Source of the DNA: Levilactobacillus mulengensis
GTDB lineage: Bacteria; Bacillota; Bacilli; Lactobacillales; Lactobacillaceae
Reading direction: 5' to 3'
Assembly: GCF_003946045.1 (NCBI RefSeq)
Contig: NZ_RHNW01000009.1
Coordinates: 56,267-120,266, forward strand
Length of the DNA: 64,000 bases
The notes under the pieces: model-generated
What the model was told of the DNA's origin: nothing
Database searches by the model: none
The model's input: only the letters and a program-made list of their open reading frames with translations
In this document: piece after piece, positions 37,295 to 45,062 of the stretch
Layout: every line of letters begins with the position of its first letter
Position numbering within the stretch: position 1 is the stretch's first letter
Position numbers and translations under genes: made by a program

Positions 37295-38680
37295 ATGAAG
37301 ATGCAGCTTGCTGAAATTGCTCATGCGGTTGGAGCAATCAATGATTTCGAACAATGGCGTAGTGTTAGTGTAACGAGCGTGGCTTTTGATAGTCGTCACC
37401 TGCAACCGGGTGGCCTCTTTATTCCATTGACTGGCGAACAAGACGGTCATCAATTTATTCAGTCGGCCATCGACCACGGTGCCGTGGCAACGCTCTGGGC
37501 CCGTGACCTCGCAACTGCGCCAGCCGATTTTCCAGTGATTCAAGTCGCTGATTCATTAAAGGCGCTGCAAGCGCTCGCGCAATATTACCTATCTAAAATT
37601 AATCCCCGGGTCGTTGCCATTACCGGGAGTAACGGGAAAACGACGACGAAGGACATGATTGCTTCCGTTCTGAGCACGCAGTTCAACGTGACTAAGACTC
37701 ATGCCAACTTCAACAATGAGATTGGGGTTCCCATGACCGTGCTCTCCATGGAACCCAACACGGAAATGTTAGTAGTTGAAATGGGGATGGACCGACCAGG
37801 CCAGCTTGATTTCTTGAGTAAACTGGTTTCACCCGATTTAGCGGTCATCACCATGATTGGTGAGGCTCACATCGAGTTCTTTGGGACCCGCGACAAGATT
37901 GCGGACGCCAAGCTAGAGATTACCCATGGCCTAAGCGATGATGGCATCTTCGTCTACAATGGCGACGAGCCCTTGCTGCAGGAGCGGGCAGCCCAGTTGA
38001 CTCAGCGTCAATTTACCTTTGGCCAAACCGCGACGGACACCATCAACGCCACGAGTGTTGAAGGAACGTCCACGGAAACCCAATTTACCACGAACCAATG
38101 GCCAGACCTGACGTTTACGATTCCGATGATTGGGACCTACAACGTGAACAACGCCTTGGCTGCGTTAACAGTGGGGAACGTTTACCGGATTCGGCCGGAG
38201 AACATGCAACGGGCGCTGAAGACGGTCAGTCTGACCGAGAACCGGGCTGAATGGGTGCAGAGTACCAGTGGCGCCGCAATTCTGAGTGACGTTTACAACT
38301 CAAACCCCACGGCCGTCAAGGAAGTCCTAGCCGCCTTCTCGAAGACCCCGGTCACGGGTAAGCGGTACGTCGTATTGGGTGACATGTTGGAACTGGGCGA
38401 CCAGGCGGATGCCATGCATGCGGGTCTGGCAAGTGCCATTGATTCAGCGGCCATCAGTCACGTGTACCTGGTTGGGCCCCACATGGCTGCACTGCAGACA
38501 GCACTCGCTAAGCAGGAACCAACATTGCCAGTCTCACATTACGAAAGTGCTGATCTGGCAACGCTTTCAGCCAATTTACAGACGCAATTAACTGCCGATG
38601 ATCAGATTTTATTAAAGGGATCTCACGGCATTCATTTGGAGCAAGTGTTGGCGGCGTTACAGGATTCTACTGAAAATTAA
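37295..38680 (+). CDS. murF: UDP-N-acetylmuramoyl-tripeptide--D-Ala-D-Ala ligase
   Basis: A 461-aa Mur ligase that adds D-Ala-D-Ala (or D-Ala-D-Lac) to the UDP-MurNAc-tripeptide. N-terminal domain (VTSVAFDSRHLQPGGLFIPL), the ATP P-loop TGSNGKTTTKDM, the central HANFNNEIGVP and EMGMDRPGQ, and the C-terminal DVYNSNPTA and LGDMLELGD are all diagnostic of MurF rather than MurC/D/E. ATG 37295 follows TAGGAG. The next gene, cshA, lies next to murF in many lactobacilli. Confidence 0.96.
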   Translation: MKMQLAEIAHAVGAINDFEQWRSVSVTSVAFDSRHLQPGGLFIPLTGEQDGHQFIQSAIDHGAVATLWARDLATAPADFPVIQVADSLKALQALAQYYLSKINPRVVAITGSNGKTTTKDMIASVLSTQFNVTKTHANFNNEIGVPMTVLSMEPNTEMLVVEMGMDRPGQLDFLSKLVSPDLAVITMIGEAHIEFFGTRDKIADAKLEITHGLSDDGIFVYNGDEPLLQERAAQLTQRQFTFGQTATDTINATSVEGTSTETQFTTNQWPDLTFTIPMIGTYNVNNALAALTVGNVYRIRPENMQRALKTVSLTENRAEWVQSTSGAAILSDVYNSNPTAVKEVLAAFSKTPVTGKRYVVLGDMLELGDQADAMHAGLASAIDSAAISHVYLVGPHMAALQTALAKQEPTLPVSHYESADLATLSANLQTQLTADDQILLKGSHGIHLEQVLAALQDSTEN

Positions 38681-38687
38681 ACTGAAA

Positions 38688-38727
38688 AATAAGCAGCTTC
38701 CACAAGTCGTGGGAGTTGCTTATTTTG
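38688..38727 (+). terminator. Terminator of murF
   Basis: AATAAGCAGCTTCCAC pairs with GTGGGAGTTGCTTATT (few mismatches), then TTTG. Confidence 0.8.
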
Positions 38728-38872
38728 TTTCAGCGTTGTATGATGGCTTAGTTGTATTTATGAAACGAACTTATCCCGCCATAGCCAATCACAGTCCGCA
38801 CCACGGAAAACGGATTTTTTCCAAGAACCCTGAGGCACTATGGCGACGTACCCATTTAGGAGGAAATTATTT

Positions 38873-40465
38873 TTGAAGTTTAAAGAACTGGGTCTTTCCG
38901 AAGACCTACTGAAAGCAGTTACGACAGCAGGTTACGAGGAAGCGACCCCAATTCAAGCCGAGACAATCCCCATGGTTTTGGCTGGTCAAGATGTGATTGG
39001 ACAAGCCCAAACCGGGACAGGGAAGACTGCGGCCTTCGCTTTACCAATCTTGGAAAAGATCGATAAGAGCAACGAAAACGTTCAAGCGTTGGTTGTTTCT
39101 CCAACACGTGAACTTGCTATCCAAACCCAAGAAGAAATTTATAAATTAGGCCGTAACGAACGGGCTAACGTCCAAGTCGTTTACGGTGGGGCTGACATTC
39201 GTCGCCAAATCAAATCCTTAAAGAACCACCCGCAAGTGGTTGTTGGGACCCCGGGTCGTTTATTAGACCACATTCGTCGTCATACGCTGAAGTTGGACCA
39301 CGTGCAAATGCTGGTCTTGGATGAAGCCGACGAAATGTTAAACATGGGTTTCTTGGATGACATTGAAGACATCATCAAGCAATTGCCAGAAGAGCGTCAG
39401 ACGATGCTCTTCTCCGCAACTATGCCTCCCGAAATCAAACGGGTCGGTGTCCAATTCATGCAAGACCCTAAGCACGTGAAGATTAAGGCTAAGGAATTAA
39501 CGACCGACTTGATCGATCAATTCTACGTCCGTTCACGTGACTTCGAAAAGTTTGACGTGATGACACGGTTCTTCGACGTGCAATCCCCAGACTTGACGAT
39601 TGTCTTCACGCGGACTAAGCGCCGGGTTGATGAAATCTCAAGTGGTTTGCAAGCTCGTGGTTATAACGCTGCTGGGATTCATGGTGATTTGACGCAAAAG
39701 CGTCGGACCCAAATCATGAACGAATTCCGTCATGGTAAGTTAGATATCTTAGTCGCAACCGACGTGGCTGCCCGTGGTATCGATATCAATGACGTGACCC
39801 ACGTTTACAACTACGATATTCCACAAGATCCAGATAGCTACGTTCACCGTGTCGGCCGTACCGGTCGTGCCGGGAAGCATGGGGTTTCCATGACTTTCGT
39901 AACGCCTAACGAAATGGATTACTTGCGTGAAATTGAAAAACTGACGAAGGTGCGTATGCTGCCTTTGAAGCCACCTTCGGATGAAGAAGCCCTGGTTAGC
40001 CAACTGGGCGCTGCTAAAGAAGAAGTTGACGCTTTAGTTAGCAAGACGGATACCGAAAAGTATGCTAAGACGGCCGAGAGCCTCTTAAGCCAATACGATG
40101 CTGAAGACTTGGTTGCAGCGCTCTTAAACGACTTAACCAAGGACAGCAGTCAGGTTCCGGTTAAGATCACGCCAGAACGTCCATTGCCTAAGCGCGGTGG
40201 CAAGGGTCATGGCGGTGGCGGTTACCATCACGGTGGTGGTAATCATCGTCGTGGCGGTAACGGCGGCGGTGGCTACCGTGGCCATCGGAACAACGATTCA
40301 CGCGGCGGTAGTCGTGGCGGTTCACGCGGCCATGATTCTCGCAACCACGACTCCCATGATTCACGGAGCCATGGTGACAACCGGAGTCACCGTAGCAACG
40401 GTGGCAACAGTGGTCGGCGTAACGAAGGTGGGAGCCGCGGCTTCACCATTCGTAAGAAAGACTAG
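38873..40465 (+). CDS. cshA: DEAD-box RNA helicase CshA
   Basis: A 530-aa ATP-dependent RNA helicase of the degradosome and cold-shock response. The Q motif (TPIQAETIP), AQTGTGKT, PTRELAIQ, DEAD (LVLDEADEML), SAT and the C-terminal HRVGRTGRAG are all present. After residue 430 comes a long low-complexity tail of Gly, His, Arg, Asn and Ser (GGGGYRGHRNN, SHDSRSHGDN). The start is TTG at 38873, 9 nt after AGGAGG, giving MKFKELGLS as in homologues; the ATG at 38840 lies upstream of the ribosome site. Terminator follows, then the repeat array. Confidence 0.96.
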   Translation: MKFKELGLSEDLLKAVTTAGYEEATPIQAETIPMVLAGQDVIGQAQTGTGKTAAFALPILEKIDKSNENVQALVVSPTRELAIQTQEEIYKLGRNERANVQVVYGGADIRRQIKSLKNHPQVVVGTPGRLLDHIRRHTLKLDHVQMLVLDEADEMLNMGFLDDIEDIIKQLPEERQTMLFSATMPPEIKRVGVQFMQDPKHVKIKAKELTTDLIDQFYVRSRDFEKFDVMTRFFDVQSPDLTIVFTRTKRRVDEISSGLQARGYNAAGIHGDLTQKRRTQIMNEFRHGKLDILVATDVAARGIDINDVTHVYNYDIPQDPDSYVHRVGRTGRAGKHGVSMTFVTPNEMDYLREIEKLTKVRMLPLKPPSDEEALVSQLGAAKEEVDALVSKTDTEKYAKTAESLLSQYDAEDLVAALLNDLTKDSSQVPVKITPERPLPKRGGKGHGGGGYHHGGGNHRRGGNGGGGYRGHRNNDSRGGSRGGSRGHDSRNHDSHDSRSHGDNRSHRSNGGNSGRRNEGGSRGFTIRKKD

Positions 40466-40489
40466 TCTCATTTAAATTGATTAGAGGGG

Positions 40490-40523
40490 TCCTCACCAGT
40501 CGCATACTGGTGGGGATTTTTTT
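40490..40523 (+). terminator. Terminator of cshA
   Basis: TCCTCACCAGT pairs with ACTGGTGGGGA, followed by seven Ts. Confidence 0.92.
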
Positions 40524-40532
40524 GTATAGAGA

Positions 40533-40660
40533 GCGTGGAGCAGGGCGGTTAACTGGCGAGCATTAACGGCGAAAAGTGAAAGTCCCTGATCCTGGGACTT
40601 TTGCTTTTCGGTGTTAAGCGGAACCAGTTGCGCTGCGTAACGCGTTTCAGAAGCTGCCAG
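40533..40660. repeat. Dispersed long-hairpin element, full copy (variant B)
   Basis: The 5' arm GCGT, GCAG, AACTGG, TTAAC (40533-40567) pairs with GTTAA, CCAGTT, CTGC, ACGC (40613-40643). The inner hairpin is CGAAAAG...AAAGTCCC/GGGACTTT...CTTTTCG (40570-40610). Compared with variant A both arms changed together (AACTGG/CCAGTT in place of AGACTC/GAGTCT). Confidence 0.8.
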
Positions 40661-41092
40661 AATCGGGATTGCTTGGATAACAACTAGCTTATCAATCTGA
40701 GATATCTGTTAAGCGCAGGAGTCTGGCTCGTGGAGCACGTTTCGGTGGCTGCCAGGATCGGGATATACACTTGGGAGAAAATCTAATGACCTGAGATAGG
40801 TTAGTTAAGCGGAACCAGTTGCCCTGTGGAACGCGTTTCGGAAGCCGCCAGGACCGGGATATACAATTGGGAGGAAATCTAATGACCTGAGATAGGTTAG
40901 TTAAGCGCAGGAGTCTGGCTCGTGGAGCACGTTTCGGAAGCCGCCAGGACCGGAATATACAATTAGAAGAAAATCCAATGGCCTGAGGTAGCTGGGTTAA
41001 GCGCAGGAGTCTGGCTCGTGGAACGCGTTTCGGCGGCCACCAGGATCGGGATATACAATTAGAAGAAAATCTAATAGGTTAGTCTAGGCAAG
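40613..41092 (+). repeat. Five-copy 96-bp tandem repeat array
   Basis: Units start at 40613, 40708, 40804, 40900 and 40996 (periods 95, 96, 96, 96). Each is the 3' arm of the hairpin element (GTTAAGCG..., ...CGCGTTTCGG) followed by GCCGCCAGGACCGGGATATA, AATCTAATGACCTGAG and a short link. Units 1 and 3 carry the B-type arm (GGAACCAGTTG), units 2, 4 and 5 the A-type (CAGGAGTCTGG). The rest of 41093-41310 shows only a small hairpin TTCAGA/TCTGAA at 41204-41220. Confidence 0.9.
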
Positions 41093-41316
41093 TGGAAACC
41101 AATTGGCTAAACCATCGACTGAAGGTCCGACAACAAGAAAGTTCGTGCACCAATCTGCTGAATTACACGATTTTGGCCAGATGTTTGCTAGAAAGTTGTC
41201 TAATTCAGACTAAATCTGAAACTTTTTTCAAAAAATTTCACCTAAAATAAAAGCCGGTAAATCAACGCTTATGCAATATATTTATACTATAAATGTATTT
41301 TAATCAAAAACATTAG

Positions 41317-41345
41317 TTGCAATTTAAAATTGAACATGATATAGT
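41317..41345 (+). promoter_or_regulatory. Promoter of baeRF gene
   Basis: TTGCAA (41317-41322), a 17-nt spacer and TATAGT (41340-41345). Confidence 0.7.
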
Positions 41346-41401
41346 TTCCTTATCGAATTGATACGGCAAAACTTATGACAATAACCACGGAGGTTAATTA
41401 C

Positions 41402-42544
41402 ATGGCAAATCACTTTGACTTACACGCTGCACTGACGCTTGCCACTCAGCCCGGGCCATTCGTTACCATGACTCTACCGGTTACGGGGGTTCCGGCCACT
41501 GACCGCACCCAATTCAAGAGTTTGCTTAAACGGGGGAAGGAACGGTTACTTGCCGTTGCACCTGACAGAACGTGGTCGGCTTACGCGGATGCGTTTGCTC
41601 CCTTTGACCACGGTCCGTTGACTAACGGAAGTGCGAGTGGTCTGCTGATTATGGCGGGGGCCACGGATAGTTATCATTACTGGCTCCACTCACCAGTGTC
41701 GGCAACGGTCACGGTGACTTACCAACCAAACGTCCTGCCTATTTTACAGGCTCGGGACAAGACGAGTGACTATGACTTGCTTCTCCTGGGGCAGAAGTCC
41801 TTCGAGCTAGCGCAGGTGCGGAGTGGTCGACCGGAATTGGTCAATCTCCCTGTGGATGCGCCAGCCACCATGGACCACGCCTTAGGGACTGAGCAACGCG
41901 AACGGGGCCGTTGGCAACGGTCAGCGGGCGAGCACACCCATTACAGTGGGACGGGCTCCCTCGACACGGCCAAGGCTGCTGACTTGCGGAATTACTATAT
42001 GATGGTTGACAGCTACGTTAGCCAGCACTATTCCAATCTGGATCAGGTACCGTTGATTTTAGTAGCGAGTGCCAGTGATCAGGGGAACTTCCGGAAAATT
42101 TCGCAAAATGCGTATCTGGATCCCGCTGTCCGGTTGGTGCAAAATCCTAACTTAGCGGCGGCGAACCAGACCTTAGCGGCATTGACGCTCAGCGTGACCG
42201 AGCAACGGCACGTCCAGGCCACCCAGATTCGCCACGACGCGTATCAACAAGCGCGGCAGGGTGAACAAGTCGTATCAGACTTGGGGGCCCTCGCGACCGC
42301 CACGGTTCAGGGGCAAGTGCTCCGACTATGGTTGCGTGAGGATGCCAGTCAACCTGGGCACCTGACGGAAAAGGGTGAGGTCTTAACCACGACCGCCCTG
42401 AGCCGGCAGAATAACCTGTACAACGACTTAGCCCTCTTGGTTAGCCGTTTAGGCGGCCAAGTTGAGGTCCTCCCGGCAGATGCCATGCCGACCCGGAGCC
42501 CCGTAGCTGCGCAACTGCGGTTACGTGCGGCGGTGTTACACTAA
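41402..42544 (+). CDS. baeRF-family protein (bacterial eRF1-like)
   Basis: A 380-aa cytoplasmic protein. The central DYDLLLLGQKSFELAQVRSG segment with a following LP..APATM.HAL, the YYMMVDSYVSQHY...PLILVASA segment and the C-terminal LGGQVEVLPADAMPTRSPVAAQLR are typical of the baeRF superfamily, bacterial relatives of archaeo-eukaryotic release factor 1. Members are predicted to act on stalled ribosomes or peptidyl-tRNA, but experiments are few. The start is ATG 41402 with GGAGG 8 nt upstream. Monocistronic with its own promoter and terminator, directly behind the repeat array. Assignment is by motif reading only. Confidence 0.6.
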   Translation: MANHFDLHAALTLATQPGPFVTMTLPVTGVPATDRTQFKSLLKRGKERLLAVAPDRTWSAYADAFAPFDHGPLTNGSASGLLIMAGATDSYHYWLHSPVSATVTVTYQPNVLPILQARDKTSDYDLLLLGQKSFELAQVRSGRPELVNLPVDAPATMDHALGTEQRERGRWQRSAGEHTHYSGTGSLDTAKAADLRNYYMMVDSYVSQHYSNLDQVPLILVASASDQGNFRKISQNAYLDPAVRLVQNPNLAAANQTLAALTLSVTEQRHVQATQIRHDAYQQARQGEQVVSDLGALATATVQGQVLRLWLREDASQPGHLTEKGEVLTTTALSRQNNLYNDLALLVSRLGGQVEVLPADAMPTRSPVAAQLRLRAAVLH

Positions 42545-42567
42545 AACACGACATAACATAGTTCATC

Positions 42568-42601
42568 AAGGAGAGCGGACGGAGAGACGCTTTCCTTTTT
42601 T
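42568..42601 (+). terminator. Terminator of baeRF gene
   Basis: AAGGAGAGCG pairs with CGCTTTCCTT (one mismatch), followed by Ts. Confidence 0.8.
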
Positions 42602-42634
42602 ACATAGTCAGGGTCGACATGTTTCTGCAATTAA

Positions 42635-42695
42635 GTTAAGATTCGGCTTAACTGGTTAAGTTGAGGGGGTCAATGAGGGGGCGCTGTGCTAAAAT
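42635..42695 (+). promoter_or_regulatory. acpS promoter with upstream palindrome
   Basis: The perfect inverted repeat GTTAAG-ATTCGG-CTTAAC (42635-42652), with a further TTAAG 3' of it (42656-42660), precedes an extended -10, TGCTAAAAT (TAAAAT at 42690-42695). The palindrome could be an operator. Confidence 0.4.
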
Positions 42696-42726
42696 ATAAC
42701 GTAGACATTATAGGAGAGGTGACGCC

Positions 42727-43086
42727 ATGATTTACGGAACCGGCATTGATATTACGGACTTAGCCAGGGTCAAAGACGTGGTGGCGCGCCAGCCGTTATT
42801 TTTGAATAAGGTTTTAACGGCTGCCGAGTTGCAAGCGTATCAGCGGTTGAGTGGGCAACGAGCGGTAGAATACATTGCCGGCCGGTGGTCAGCTAAGGAG
42901 TCCTACAGTAAGGCCATGGGGACCGGAATCGGGGCTGCTGTGGGGTTCCAAGACGTTGAGATTCTGGACAGCGCTGCTGGGCAACCAATCGTGGTCCGTC
43001 ACCCATTCGGGGGAGTCGCTCACGTGTCCATTTCGCATACGGCCACGCTGGTGATGACTCAGGTCATCTTAGAAAGAGGGAACTAG
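42727..43086 (+). CDS. acpS: Holo-[acyl-carrier-protein] synthase
   Basis: A 119-aa enzyme that moves the 4'-phosphopantetheine of CoA onto apo-ACP for fatty-acid synthesis. The metal-binding Asp in GTGIDI (residue 8) and the [10 protein letters not shown] motif (Glu near 58) are present, with HVSISHT near the C-terminus. Length is standard. AGGAGGTG-like site before the ATG. The alr start follows 2 nt after its stop, a conserved acpS-alr pair in lactobacilli. Confidence 0.96.
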   Translation: MIYGTGIDITDLARVKDVVARQPLFLNKVLTAAELQAYQRLSGQRAVEYIAGRWSAKESYSKAMGTGIGAAVGFQDVEILDSAAGQPIVVRHPFGGVAHVSISHTATLVMTQVILERGN

Positions 43087-43088
43087 TC

Positions 43089-44210
43089 ATGGTAGTTGGG
43101 GTACATCGGCCGACGCAGTTAGTGATTGATCGGCAGGCTTTAAGAGAAAATATTCACGCAGCGGTTTCACGGTTAGCGGACGGTTGTGTCTTGTTCATGG
43201 TCGTTAAGGCAAATGGCTACGGCCACGGCGCAGTTCAGGTGGCGCAAGCGGCTAAGGATGCGGGGGCCACGGGCTTTTGTGTGGCCATTTTAGATGAAGC
43301 GTTAGAGTTACGGGCCGCTGGGTTCAACGAGCCGATCCTGGTGTTAGGGGTCAGTGATCCCGCTGATGCGCCATTGATGGCGGAACAACGAATCTCGGCG
43401 ACGGTCGCCGCTCAAGATTGGTTGGTCGAAGCCAATGAATACCTGACGTTGGCGCACCCGGCGCAACCATTGCGGGTTCACTTAGGCTTGGATACCGGGA
43501 TGGGACGGATTGGCTTCAAGACGCCCGCTGCCTTAAAGTCGGCGGTAGCTTATTTAAATGACAACGACACCCTTGATTTTGAAGGAATTTTCACGCATTT
43601 CTCGACGGCCGATAGCGCAGATGACCGCTACTTTAAGCAACAAGTCACAACCTGGAAAACACTGACGGGCGCGTTGGACCAATTGCCGCGCTACGTGCAC
43701 GTGTCAAATTCAGCAACCAGTCTCTGGCATGCGGAGTGCAATGCCAACATGGTCCGGTTTGGGGTAGCCGGTTACGGTCTAAATCCCTCGGGAACGGCTA
43801 TCGAACTGCCGTATACCTTACACCCAGCGATGAGTTTAACCAGTGAATTGGTCCACGTAAAAAAGGTTGCGGCCGGTGAGTCTGTGGGCTATGGCGCGAC
43901 CTATACGGCTAGTCAAGCCGAATGGGTCGGCACGGTGCCAATTGGGTATGCCGACGGCTACGAACGCCGGTTACAAGGCTTTCATGTGCTAATTGACGGT
44001 CAACCTTGTGAAATTATTGGTCGGGTCTGCATGGACCAGCTGATGGTGCGCTTACCCGCCGAGTATCAACGTGGAACCCAAGTCACACTAGTCGGTCGTG
44101 ACGGTGACGAGACCATTAGTCTTCAAGACGTGGCAGACTATTGTGGGACGATTCATTACGAAATTGCTTGCGGTTTCACGAGCCGGTTGCCTCGGTGTTA
44201 CCGTCATTAA
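43089..44210 (+). CDS. alr: Alanine racemase
   Basis: A 373-aa PLP enzyme that interconverts L- and D-alanine for peptidoglycan and teichoic-acid D-alanylation. The PLP lysine lies in VVKANGYGHGA (about residue 39), the catalytic tyrosine in VGYGATYTA, and the C-terminal ISLQDVADYCGTIHYEIACGF and R-L-PR-Y end are typical. It pairs with acpS upstream and the MazEF module downstream, an order shared with Bacillus and other Firmicutes. Confidence 0.97.
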   Translation: MVVGVHRPTQLVIDRQALRENIHAAVSRLADGCVLFMVVKANGYGHGAVQVAQAAKDAGATGFCVAILDEALELRAAGFNEPILVLGVSDPADAPLMAEQRISATVAAQDWLVEANEYLTLAHPAQPLRVHLGLDTGMGRIGFKTPAALKSAVAYLNDNDTLDFEGIFTHFSTADSADDRYFKQQVTTWKTLTGALDQLPRYVHVSNSATSLWHAECNANMVRFGVAGYGLNPSGTAIELPYTLHPAMSLTSELVHVKKVAAGESVGYGATYTASQAEWVGTVPIGYADGYERRLQGFHVLIDGQPCEIIGRVCMDQLMVRLPAEYQRGTQVTLVGRDGDETISLQDVADYCGTIHYEIACGFTSRLPRCYRH

Positions 44211-44245
44211 TTTACGGTGTTATTGTGTCCTGAATTGCCGATTCG

Positions 44246-44254
44246 TGGTAAACT
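44246..44254 (+). promoter_or_regulatory. Extended -10 promoter of mazEF module
   Basis: TGGTAAACT at 44246-44254, 39 nt before the antitoxin start; no clear -35. Confidence 0.4.
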
Positions 44255-44292
44255 AGATGAGACGAAGTGATTAACTTGAGGAGGGGCAATTC

Positions 44293-44526
44293 ATGGCTCA
44301 GTCACAACAATTAAATCAACCACAGTTACGGCTCCACATTACCCGCAATGCGCGGCATGAAGCACTGATTCCACTGCATTCGGCGGCAGCACGCAAGTTA
44401 GCTTTGATTGTTGGATACCAAGCGATGGCTCTGATCAACCGGGATTTAGCCCGGGCCTTTACACCCTGTGAAGAGGAAGCCGAACGGCGGTTAACCCAGT
44501 TTCGTAGAACCGAGATCAAGAATTAA
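44293..44526 (+). CDS. MazE/EndoAI-like antitoxin
   Basis: A 77-aa protein. The C-terminal half GYQAMALINRDLARAF, then CEEEAERRL, aligns in spacing with the MazF-binding end of Bacillus EndoAI (GYMEMAKIN...CEAETTVERL). The N-terminal half (LRLHITRNARHEAL) should be a short ribbon-helix-helix, but it is divergent and lacks the usual length. It lies directly between alr and a mazF homologue, the conserved place of the antitoxin. It is expected to bind and inhibit the MazF RNase and to repress the module. Confidence 0.75.
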   Translation: MAQSQQLNQPQLRLHITRNARHEALIPLHSAAARKLALIVGYQAMALINRDLARAFTPCEEEAERRLTQFRRTEIKN

Positions 44527-44561
44527 GAACTAAAATCTAATCAGATAGGGGATGGCGGCCC

Positions 44562-44942
44562 ATGGCCCGTGTTGAAGTCAAACGCGGTGACGTTTTCTTC
44601 GCCGACCTATCACCAGTCGTTGGTTCGGAGCAAGGTGGCATGCGCCCCGTGTTAATCATCCAAAACAACGTGGGGAACCACTATAGTCCGACCGTAATCG
44701 TGGCGGCAATCACCGCTCGGATCGAGAAACCAAAGATGCCAACACACGTGGGCATCTCGGCTGAACGAACCGGAATTGAGCGGGATTCCGTCATTTTGCT
44801 TGAGCAAATTCGGACAATTGATAAACAACGGTTGAAAGACCAGGTGACCCATTTGGATGTCAAGACCATGGCGGCAGTAGATGCTGCCCTTGCAACGAGT
44901 ATCGGCTTGGTGGACAAGGCGCGTAAGAAAAAAGCGAAGTAG
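44562..44942 (+). CDS. mazF: MazF/NdoA family endoribonuclease toxin
   Basis: A 126-aa PemK/MazF-fold RNase. [30 protein letters not shown] at the N-terminus holds the conserved catalytic Arg and the beta1-beta2 loop; PTVIVAAIT and [16 protein letters not shown] follow, as in EndoA of Bacillus, which cuts mRNA at UACAU. It lies 35 nt after the antitoxin gene with a weak G-rich ribosome site. A strong bidirectional terminator follows. Confidence 0.93.
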   Translation: MARVEVKRGDVFFADLSPVVGSEQGGMRPVLIIQNNVGNHYSPTVIVAAITARIEKPKMPTHVGISAERTGIERDSVILLEQIRTIDKQRLKDQVTHLDVKTMAAVDAALATSIGLVDKARKKKAK

Positions 44943-44969
44943 ATTTAGTACATAGCAGTCATGCACGTC

Positions 44970-45012
44970 AAAAAACGGTCACGCACAGTTGGTTTGTGGG
45001 TGACCGTTTTTT
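44970..45012. terminator. Bidirectional terminator between mazF and CBS-ACT gene
   Basis: AAAAAACGGTCAC pairs with GTGACCGTTTTTT across an 18-nt loop. Confidence 0.9.
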
Positions 45013-45062
45013 CGTACAAAAATAGACCCGCCGGCAAATGCCAGGGGTCTAAAAGGGTGCGG

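Noticed and set aside
40613..41092. Tandem array as a CRISPR
   Set aside because: Units are near-identical over the full 96 bp with no unique spacers, and no cas genes are present.
9181..41092. Hairpin elements as insertion sequences
   Set aside because: No transposase frame and too short; at most a non-autonomous element.
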